DNA of 64,000 nt from Batkoa obscura (taxonomy: Eukaryota; Entomophthoromycota; Entomophthoromycetes; Entomophthorales; Batkoaceae): NCBI GenBank assembly GCA_030770535.1, contig JASVEC010000042.1:272664-336663 (forward strand), read 5' to 3'. The notes under the pieces are model-generated. The model saw nothing but the letters and a program-made list of their open reading frames with translations. It was not told where the DNA came from and did no database searches. Positions 56,449 to 64,000 of the stretch are shown one piece after another; position 1 is the stretch's first letter; each line of letters starts with the position of its first letter. The translations under genes were made by a program, and so were the position numbers.

Positions 56449-57626
56449 ATGAATTATAAAGAATTAATATTAAAGCAGTATACGTATTTAGAAACAAAAA
56501 AAGATATTCAAATAGAATATAAAAAAATCAATGAAGTAGCAGATATCAGTAGCCTTGGAGCGAATTTAACCTTTGATTATGGTATTGAAACAAAAGCAAG
56601 GGGTAACTTTTTTAACATGCTTTTTATATAAAATTAAATTCTTATTAAAAGAATAGTGTATTTAAAATGGACATTTATAAAACAGTTACAGGATTACACT
56701 TTAATCCCAGAGCTAATAATTGAACCAAGCTATGCACCATATAATATAACAAAAGACGAAAAGTTCTTAAATGAATTTCAATTAGGCAAACTATGGCTGC
56801 AAGAAGGTAACAATTTAAGGATAGAAGGGCTATATAAAGTGATAAAAACGTTAAAGGAGTATTTTAAGCTCCATTTGCAAAAAAACGTTTTATCCAAGGG
56901 CTATGAAAGAGTTCAGTATGAGCTTGAAAACTGGAAACATGAAGAAATATTAGAGTTTCAATATATGGACTTAAAGGATAAACAGCGTTTAAGTTTATGC
57001 ACGTTTTTGAAATTTAAGCTGGAAGAAAACTTAAGTAATGATATCCTAGACCAAGTTGATGTACAGGCAAAAGTTACTTTTATATATAAAGACTTAAATT
57101 TAGTTGACATTCAATCACACCTATTATTGTCACCAGAAGCTATGGTTTTAAACGACCATATTATACTTCATAATATGTTGCCAAATCAAACATTCTCAAA
57201 ATATGTTACTCAGTTTCAACAGTATTTAAAAGGCAAGATTGAAAAAAGTTTCCTACCTAGCTTGGAAATCAAACGTCAGCTTATAGCCATGCTAAAAAAT
57301 AAATATGAAAGGTAAGCTTATTAACATTTTTAGTTTAGTTTTTATTAACTAATTTAAATAGCCAAGTTGATGTGTACGATTATCAAAGCATTTGTTTTAA
57401 TGTTAAGATTGAAAATAAAACTGAAATAGAAAGTTTTAAAGTAAATATAAATTTAAATCAAAATTACCCAAAGCAAGGATTAACATTAAGTATTGAATCA
57501 GAACCCAATGTTTTACTTCAACCTCAACCTAAGTCTGAAGATACTATTGATTCTTTTCTATTAAGAGTCTTAGATTTAATCGAACAATACATTCTAGCAA
57601 AAATGTCTCAACATTTATACAAATAA
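56449..57626 (+). CDS. BRE/BRCC45 (BABAM2)-like subunit of a K63-deubiquitinase complex
   Basis: Three exons (56449-56602, 56657-57311, 57362-57626) join in frame with GT-AG introns to 357 aa, near human BRE (383 aa). The order of features matches BRE from memory: an N-terminal UEV-like region, LIPELIIEPSYAPY then a segment LWLQEGNNLRIEGLYKV (compare BRE LASWNPSNPECLLLVVKEL), YERVQYELENW, then a second UEV-like half with LLLSPEAMVLNDH, FLPSLEIKRQLIAML and a final beta-rich part with YPKQGLTLSIESEP. In animals BRE bridges subunits of the BRCA1-A and BRISC complexes together with the BRCC36 metalloprotease. The similarity is at motif and layout level, so I am moderately sure. An alternative is another UEV-like scaffold. 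Confidence 0.6.
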
Positions 57627-57734
57627 ATAAAATAATTTCAAAAACAATATGCTTTATTTTATTTTATTTTTAACTGTTAACAATTTAAGCACTAATTTCA
57701 AATTTTAATAAAGTTAATATTCTTAAAATTAAAT

Positions 57735-59058
57735 TTACCTTTCTCTTTCTAAAAATCCAACTTGAGTTTTAGAATTGATAGCTTCTTCAGCTCTAGTTTT
57801 AAGTTGATTTAAAGCTTCAAGGTTAGGACCAACCTTCTCGAATACAAGCTCTAACTTAGCTAGTTGTTCTTCAGCTTGAGCAGGGGTTGGAGTTTCAGGT
57901 AAGAAATGATTAGCTTTCTAAAAAACAAATCAGTTATTAATCAAACCATCTTAAGATAAAACTTACTTCTGAAAGCTCTCTAATAGCCTTCTTAACCTTA
58001 CGGATAGCTTTCTTTAAAGCTTCTTTATCTTTCTTTTCTTTAGCTGCTTTTTCTTTGGATTCAGCAATCACTTTTTCTTTAGCTTTTCTTTCTTCTTCTT
58101 CTTGTTTAGCCTTAGCTTCTAAAGCTGCCTTTTCAGCTTGGGCTTTAGTTGGTTTCTTTTTAGCAGCACGTTTATCCTTATCTTCTTGTTTAAACTTGAT
58201 AATACGAGGATCAAGGGAGATAGCGGTATCAATTAATTTAAGGAACCTTTGACCATCTTCTTTCTTACGTTGAGCTCTTTCTTTTTTGTTCTTTTGTTCA
58301 ATGTATCTCTTATTATCACGGTTATCACCATCAGCATCCTCTTTATCAAGGTATTCAAATGAACGCCATGATTCCATGTTATAAAAGAAGTCATAGAAGG
58401 CTTCTACTTGATCACGGGGGCTATCGATATCACCTAATTCGGGCACTGGTTGTTTCTTACTGAAACGTCCTTCTCTTTCGAAAACTGGGGTCCAAAGCTC
58501 AAAGAAATCACCCTTAGTTTTAGAAGTTGGGAAGGTATCTGGGTAAAACTCATCTACAGAGTCATATTGACGTCTCTTTTCTTTATTCGTGAGGATCTCA
58601 TAAGCCTTTTGAATACATTTGAAAACACGATCATCGTTAGTATTACCAGAAGCAGCTTTCTTATCTGGATGATGACGAAGAACTTTCTTATGGAAAGCTC
58701 TCTTAATTTGGTCGTCAGTGGCTTTATAGCGGTATTTAGAAAGACCTAGTAATTGGTAATGATCTTGAGACTTCCAGTCTCTTGGGTCTAAGTTTTTCAT
58801 ATCAGCTGGCTCTTCTTCATCTTCAGAAAGATCTTCATCATCACCTTGATCATTTCCATAGATTTCTTGTTGGATCTTTTCATCTTCAGAGAAGGTACGT
58901 TTGTGGAAACGACGACGGACAAAAGCTTGGAATTTAGGGCCAATTAATTCTAAGTTACGTTGTTCAGTTTTGGTTAATCCATCTTTGATGCTACCTGGTG
59001 TGGCGGCATTGAATGAAGTTGGTACTTTTGCTAATTTTAATGATAAGACAGTTGCCAT
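57735..59058 (-). CDS. ZUO1: Zuotin, ribosome-associated J-domain protein
   Basis: Two exons (57967-59058 and 57735-57917) give 424 aa, close to yeast Zuo1 (433). The J domain follows DPRDWKSQDHYQLLGLSKYR and contains HPD (RHHPDKK). Next come the zuotin homology domain (WTPVFEREGRFSKKQPVP, FYNMESWRSFEYLD) and a long charged, Ala/Lys/Glu-rich helix that contacts the ribosome. The C-terminal four-helix bundle is in exon 2. There are no SANT repeats, as expected for fungi and unlike animal DNAJC2. Zuotin pairs with Ssz1 (RAC) and stimulates Hsp70 Ssb on nascent chains. The start at 59058 gives MATVLSLKLAKVPTSFN. Confidence 0.96.
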
Positions 59059-59523
59059 TTTTTGATTAAAATCTCAAAGAAATGAAAATAACTTAGATTG
59101 CAAATAAATCGATAAAAATTATGGGACCTAAAATATTAGCTTGCTTTGGATTGACTGATGTTAACCTTCTGAGTATTAAGTTTCTTGAAAAAGTCTGTTT
59201 GGTTGGATCAAAATTTTCGATCAATTTATTGATTTGGTCCTGGATAAGTAAAAATTTATTCCAAGTTATGCGAGCTGAGCTCGTCAATAGTATCAAAATG
59301 GTTAACCCTTATTGTAGGAAGTTGCTACTTTTGAATGTGATTATAATTTGCTAAAAAATTCAAAGAAATTCACATATATATTTTAATTTATTCTATTTAT
59401 TAATTTAAGGCATCTTCTATTTAGAGTTAATATTAAGTATGAGTTAATTCATAACTGAGGGTCAATTTTTTCATATTTCATTTATTGCAAGAGATGTTAG
59501 CCATAAGACCAAGAAAATAAAGG

Positions 59524-59628
59524 ATACGGGGATGTATTTTTTTGTTTAAGGATCTTACTAATAATTTTTCTGCTCAAATAGCGCTTAAAATAGAGAAAGT
59601 AATGAAATCAAAAAAAACATCCTCATAC
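59524..59628 (+). mobile_element. MITE copy 16
   Basis: ATACGGGGATGTATTTTTTT start, TGCTCAAATAGCGCTT centre, AAAACATCCTCATAC end. Confidence 0.92.
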
Positions 59629-60069
59629 GTCTTTTTTTGTTGGAGAACGATAATTTTTATATATTTTAAATACTTAGAAAATAGGGGAATAATAAAAATA
59701 TATATTCTTTAATAGCCTTTTTTTAATTTTTAGCCTTTACTGATTTCAAAAGTTTAAACCTAAGCCAGTTGGGAATTTTTTTTAAATTTGATCTGGTTTT
59801 CAAAACTCAGCTAAATTTATACTTCAAAGTTTCCATACTCAGATTGTTTAAATAAAAAAACTTAATAGCAAAGATATTAGCTTTTAAATAATGATAAACG
59901 TCTTTTAGCCATTTATAATGCCAATCAATACTATACCATTAGTGTTTTTCAGCATGTTTTTGAATTCAAAAAAACTCTAAGTCAGCTAAAACCTAGTCAA
60001 TTTGAAAATTAATTTTACTTGAAAATTTTATGTCAATGTCAATAATGTTATGATCTTATTTTAATGAAA

Positions 60070-60430
60070 AGGAAGTGGGGTTAATCTGAGGAGAAATTGT
60101 AAAGTGGAATATCTCCAAGTGTTAAGTTAATTGTCATTGCGAAAGGTAAAGACGGGGATTCTGAGATAGAGTCTAATATAATAGTAGCTTCGATCGAATC
60201 CCTAGACTTAAGTTCCTAGATAATCAAAATCAGCTCATTAGTAAAAGAATTGTACAAGGAAAGGGATGAGAGTTGGAAGAAAGACTCGATTCAGTAAACA
60301 TCCGTTCAGTGTGAGTAGCCGTCAGAGCTAAGAGAACCGTATCATCCAAGCAAGTACAGGTGGTAAAAGAAAACCATCAGGGAACTGACTTAGTTGGCTC
60401 AAAATTAATCGGACATTTTTATCAGAGACA
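60070..60430 (+). other. GC-richer island, possible relic of a gene or repeat
   Basis: About 350 bp clearly less AT-rich than its flanks. Fragments of frame look protein-like (SPSVKLIVIAKGKDGDSEI and SNIIVASIESLD, then a stop; later AKRTVSSKQVQVVKEN), but none is long or has a start. The string TCGATCGAATCCC resembles a Pol III B box, without a convincing A box. Origin unknown. Confidence 0.35.
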
Positions 60431-60551
60431 GAGGGGATATTAGTTAAGTATCAAAATAAAAAAGTATCTGCTTTATGAAATTTGCTTAAATGATATGAAT
60501 TTGGCTGAAAATTTTTTTTATTTTTATTTCATTAAAATCTTCACATTTAAT

Positions 60552-60649
60552 ATATGTAGCTGTTTTTTGTCTTAACACTTTATAATTCTTCTCAATTCAA
60601 ACAATACTTAAAATGGAAAAAATAATGAAGCGAAGACGTTCCTGTATAT
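60552..60649 (+). mobile_element. MITE copy 17, heavily diverged
   Basis: ATATGTAGCTGTTTTTT start, AAACAATACTTAAAATGG and AAAAAATAATGAAG inside, eroded right end. Recognised by its internal block. Confidence 0.6.
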
Positions 60650-61334
60650 TATATGTTATTATTTTGACTTAAACTTGACGCTCAAAACGTTCACATAATA
60701 AACCGCTTAATGGTCTAGAGCCTCAAGAGTCTTTTAAAAAAAATCAATGTTCAAAGCTACCTAGCATCGAAAATATTACACCTTTAATTAATATATGGAT
60801 AGTTACTATAAATAGTAAATTGTATTACAAAAATTTGAAATAAGCGAGAAAGATAGAATGAAGAAGAAAGATAAGATATTATTAAATAAATCTAAAAAAT
60901 AAATATAGATAATACCACTACTTTTAATAAAAAATATGGTAATAATTGAATTCCATATCACTAATTTAAATTAAAGTATAAAATAAGATATTGCCAAGTT
61001 TTTCAATAAAAATAGAGAATTTCGTTTTTTTCCCATGACAAAGATATTCTATTCTGTTTATAAATTAGTGTAGTTGTTTAATTAATTTCATTAAGTAATA
61101 GCATTTAAATATAACAAGGAAGTAGAATACATTATAATAGAAACGAAGCTATAGAAGATAATTTAATTAAAATAAGGAATTTTTAATAAAATTATGTTGG
61201 GGAATACATTTTTATTGGATATATCTATAATAAACAATCTGAACTATTCTTTAGACTTATTTTTATCAAGTAATCAGATCATGTAAGTATAAGATTACAA
61301 CATAGATATAACAAATACATGCTCACTAAAAAAG

Positions 61335-61342
61335 TATAAAAG
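61335..61342 (+). promoter_or_regulatory. TATA box of the lipase gene
   Basis: TATAAAAG lies 81 bp before the lipase ATG, preceded by TGCTCACT. The same TGCTCA-x-T and TATAAAAG pair occurs 66 bp before the start of the dead copy (34839-34846), so the core promoter was duplicated with the gene. Confidence 0.6.
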
Positions 61343-61422
61343 GCCTCTAAAATATAGCAATATATCTAAAAAAACCTCAGTAACAAACTTATCTATATAA
61401 TAAACTATAACTCATATCAAGC

Positions 61423-62496
61423 ATGCTCTTAAGTTATAATAGTCCAGTCTTTATTGCCTTATTCTGTGGGATATCATTAATCCACCAATGTCAAGCTTCC
61501 GTAAGCAATTATAGCAGCGCTAATGCCATTGATAAAGGCAGCGCGTCATCATCAGGTAATACAAAACCCAGATTAAATAACAGTATTGATGGAAATACAG
61601 TTGAAGAAGATTACTTTAAGGATTTGATGGAAAACTTGAACTATTTAAAAGAAAATGTGAAATTGGAACCACAGGAAGGCCCCACTTCACGTACTTTTGA
61701 ACCACCAACTCAACTAAAAGTGAGTGATGTTCAAACTAGTAAATATTATGCTAGATTGGCTGGAGCTGCTTATTGTAATGATGCAAGTTTAAAGAGCTGG
61801 TCATGCTCACATTGTAAAGAAGCCCCAGTTCAGCATGTAGCCACTTATTTCGACAAGTCAACGGAAACTAAGGCTTATTTAGCTGTTGATAAAATCAAAA
61901 AAGCAATCACTTTGGGCTTTCGTGGAAGTTCAACATTAAAGAATTTTGTCCAAGACGCCAAATATTTTAAGGATCCAATTGTATTCGATAAAAAACAATA
62001 CAAAGTGCATCGCGGATTTAAACAATGTAGCGATCGATTATTACCAATGTATATTGACAAGTTAAAAGGTTTATTGAATGAACATAAAGATTATAAATTA
62101 GTTATTGTTGGTCATAGTCTAGGTGGTGCAATAGCTACATTAAGTACTTTAATCTTAAGACAAAATCTAAACTTGAAAGACGATAGGCTTGCAGTTTTTA
62201 CTTTTGGTGAACCAAGAGTGGGTGATAAGGAATTTGCACGTTATTTGAATCAACAAACTTTTACTTTAACTCGAGTTGTTAATGGTAATGACATGGTTCC
62301 TCATTTACCTCCACAAATTAAATTGTTGTCCGATTATTATCACCATCACAATGAGATCTGGGTAAACGGTAGTAAAGATGTCTATTGTAATGATAACTAT
62401 CTAGAAGATCCTAACTGTTCTGCTTCAAAATGGTATGCCCCTTCAGTGAATGATCACTTGAAAATTTGGGGTATCACATTAGGTGGTAAATGTTAA
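61423..62496 (+). CDS. Secreted class-3 lipase (Rhizomucor miehei type)
   Basis: Single exon of 357 aa. A signal peptide (SPVFIALFCGISLIHQCQA) and a Ser/Asn-rich propeptide-like stretch precede the mature domain, which begins near YYARLAGAAYCND. The triad is S232 in GHSLGGA, D290 in NGNDMVPHLPP and H345 in NDHLKIWGI. Cys residues (CND, SCSHC, CNDN, NCS and the C-terminal GGKC) suggest disulfides as in fungal lipases, whose last residues are likewise close to a terminal Cys. It hydrolyses triacylglycerols outside the cell and may serve saprotrophic or insect-associated growth. A dead paralogue lies 25 kb upstream, and the promoter of another copy begins at about 63.3 kb. Confidence 0.96.
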   Translation: MLLSYNSPVFIALFCGISLIHQCQASVSNYSSANAIDKGSASSSGNTKPRLNNSIDGNTVEEDYFKDLMENLNYLKENVKLEPQEGPTSRTFEPPTQLKVSDVQTSKYYARLAGAAYCNDASLKSWSCSHCKEAPVQHVATYFDKSTETKAYLAVDKIKKAITLGFRGSSTLKNFVQDAKYFKDPIVFDKKQYKVHRGFKQCSDRLLPMYIDKLKGLLNEHKDYKLVIVGHSLGGAIATLSTLILRQNLNLKDDRLAVFTFGEPRVGDKEFARYLNQQTFTLTRVVNGNDMVPHLPPQIKLLSDYYHHHNEIWVNGSKDVYCNDNYLEDPNCSASKWYAPSVNDHLKIWGITLGGKC

Positions 62497-63299
62497 TTAT
62501 ATAATAAATAATAATAAGTTATAATAACAAAGATTGATAAATTTTAGCTTTTTATTTAATTTATTTCCATTTAAAGCAGATAATTAAGTTATATGGTGAT
62601 GTATTTTTTGTTCAAGATTTTTACTAATAATCTTTCCACTCAAATAGTGCTTGAAAAGTCGAAAAAATGGTGAAATCAAAAAAATATCCCCATATAATAT
62701 CACCCAAAAGTGAGTACATTGAAACATTTAATAATTACAAAAAAACTACAATTTTATTCATTTATTAAAACAAAAATTATTTCAAGAAAACAAGACAAAT
62801 CGGCTGAAAATAAAGTAAATTAAAAGCATATTTGAAGCTATTTATTATATATATACCTAGTTTTATCAATAGAATATTTTATGGGTTTTTAGTATTTTAG
62901 TATTTTTTAAGATTCAAGAACATTTTCAACTTAGCTTGGTTTAAAATGACCTTTTAAAAAATCACCATAATTTTACAGATGAAATGTAATAGACTTATAA
63001 AATCAGTATCTTTAAAGAGAGCTTCTTTATATTATTGATAATAAAATTATTTTCAATGATATTAGATACAAGTTTTTAATATCAAATATTAAAACTAAAA
63101 AATTTAGCTAACAATCTTATTAAATCTTAAACTGCTAAAATGTGAACAAAAATACTATAATAAATAAACGATCCTAATTTATTTTTTATGACATTTTTAT
63201 TTAAATACTATTAGTTTAGTTAAAATAAATTCTTTCATATTTATTAATAGCTTTATATCTAACTAATGATCTTGCTTTAATTTAACTTAAAGCTTAAGA
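62497..63299. other. Lipase downstream region
   Basis: No gene. One miniature element at 62591-62695. Otherwise AT-rich. Confidence 0.5.
62591..62695 (+). mobile_element. MITE copy 18
   Basis: ATATGGTGATGTATTTTTTG start, CCACTCAAATAGTGCTT centre, AAAATATCCCCATAT end. It sits about 95 bp after the lipase stop codon. Confidence 0.93.
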
Positions 63300-64000
63300 G
63301 TGTTTAATGCTAGTGCCATTATACCTTTAATTAATATAAATAGTATAGAGGGCTTTTTTTAGCTTCATTACTCTTTCATCTTAAACACTATTTGAGTAGA
63401 AAAATTGTAATTCTTAAACACAAAAATACATCCCCCCATATGCTGTATTAAAGTTTTTGAATAGATGTAGAAAATAAAATCTGAATAGATAAAAAAAAAC
63501 CAAATGAACCAATCCATTTCTTTTTAGCAAAAAGCTGGACAACAATTGAAGTATATATTTTGATTTGGTTTAAATATATCAAGACATGATGGTGCCAGGT
63601 TTTTCTAATAAAAAAGGATACTTGTTTCCTTAGTATTATGATATTGTACACTGCTTTTAAACTAGTGAAATTGTTTAATATATTAAAATGGTAGCATTTA
63701 TATGATACGATAGTAGATTATGTTATAGTAAAAATAAAAAAACTGTAGCATATAATTTAATTAAAATTGGTGGATGTAGAATTTATTAGATTCTATATAT
63801 GATAAACAATCTGAATTATTCGCAAAGCGTGTTTCTACTATATAGTCAGATTTACTTACATATAAAATTTTAGTATAATTGTATGAAATATGTAATTATT
63901 AGAAAGTATGAAATCCTATAAATTGTATTATCATATTCATTAAACGCCATTATTAAATCTAGCAGCCATAAAATATATATATAAATGCTTTAAGCTACAA
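63300..64000 (+). repeat. Upstream region of a third lipase copy (gene beyond right edge)
   Basis: Landmarks of the other two lipase upstream regions recur in order: ACCTTTAATTAATATA (compare about 60780), GCCAGGTTTTTCTAATAAAAA (only partly like 60993), ATATGATAAACAATCTGAA (compare 61219), CTACTATATAGTCAGAT and finally a TATATATAAAT box near 63978. By spacing, a lipase start codon is expected within roughly the first 60 bases after position 64000. A MITE is inserted at 63344-63441. Confidence 0.6.
63344..63441 (-). mobile_element. MITE copy 19, inserted in the third lipase upstream region
   Basis: Eroded left end (TATAGAGGGCTTTTTT), GCTTCATTACTCTTTCATC and ACACTATTTGAGTAG inside, end ATACATCCCCCCATAT. 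Absent at the corresponding position of the other two lipase upstream copies, so it inserted after the duplication. Confidence 0.88.

Larger units (their letters stand above)
59059..60780. other. Intergenic with MITEs and a GC-richer island
   Basis: Begins with the ZUO1 promoter. Two ambiguous overlapping frames near 59093-59354 were rejected. MITEs lie at 59524-59628 and 60552-60649, and an unexplained island at 60070-60430 is described separately. Confidence 0.5.
60780..62496. repeat. Lipase segmental duplication, copy 2 (intact)
   Basis: Matches 34160-36001 along the upstream region and coding sequence, and its upstream part matches 63300-64000. The non-coding upstream similarity extends some 600 bp before the start codon. 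Confidence 0.8.

Noticed and set aside
59093-59354. Two overlapping open frames on opposite strands just upstream of ZUO1, one starting MGPKILACFGLTD (plus) and one ending PIIFIDLFAI (minus).
   Set aside because: The minus frame has protein-like composition but no ATG, an in-frame stop upstream and no first exon I could find. The plus frame begins with ATG but is rich in Leu, Ile and Cys, like a shadow. They mirror each other, so at most one is real and I cannot decide which.
60330-60385. A short similarity to the histone H3 tail (AGTACAGGTGGTAAA, reading STGGK).
   Set aside because: Only about five residues agree in one frame, the flanks do not continue the match, and a stop follows quickly.

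Overview
The window looks like nuclear DNA of a filamentous fungus from an early-diverging lineage. It is very AT-rich (I did not compute the GC content), and most introns are about 45-65 bp with GT-AG ends. It carries clearly fungal genes: a Pma1-type proton ATPase, a Bzz1-type F-BAR/SH3 protein, a Rim15/Cek1-type kinase and Zuotin. It also has a BRE-like protein and a GAD/CSAD-type decarboxylase, families best known from animals. Together with the secreted class-3 lipase copies, this suggests something like the Entomophthoromycotina (Conidiobolus relatives). That placement is inference, not something read directly from the sequence.

Layout, left to right. 1-1488: a secreted multicopper oxidase running off the left edge. 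4.1-7.2 kb: a tandemly duplicated, unrecognised pair of small genes. 7.8-10.5 kb: plasma-membrane H+-ATPase. 12.4-15.0 kb: a decayed DNA transposon with terminal inverted repeats, carrying a DDE-type transposase and two nested MITEs. 16.0-24.3 kb: START-domain membrane protein, small MNWMGG protein, BZZ1, small membrane protein, ISU1. 27.2-32.9 kb: Ser/Arg-rich orphan, nine-repeat SANT/Myb protein, Pol III subunit C17, tRNA-Thr. 34.2-36.0 kb: dead lipase copy. 37.6-51.2 kb: dense housekeeping block with a 1079-aa orphan, SMARCD/Rsc6-type remodeller subunit, ASA1/GNB1L-like WD40 protein, small mitochondrial-looking protein, alpha/beta hydrolase and RIM15-type kinase. 54.0-59.1 kb: PLP decarboxylase, BRE-like protein, ZUO1. 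60.8-64.0 kb: intact lipase, then the upstream region of a third lipase whose coding part should lie just past the right edge.

The most notable signal is a family of about 19 short (about 100-107 bp) miniature elements with ATATGGGGATGT ends. They occur only in intergenic DNA or inside the transposon. They share their termini and subterminal sequence with the 2.6-kb transposon, so they look like its non-autonomous derivatives. Several sit end to end through a shared CCATATGG junction, as if the element prefers to insert at its own ends. They are absent from the gene-dense blocks at about 15.1-33.2 kb and 37.5-52.9 kb.

Functionally the genes are a typical eukaryotic mix with no operon-like logic: secretion of extracellular enzymes (oxidase, lipases), plasma-membrane energisation, actin/endocytosis, Fe-S assembly, chromatin and transcription, nutrient signalling and co-translational folding. 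Local links are positional: divergent gene pairs with very short promoters, and convergent genes whose stop codons overlap.
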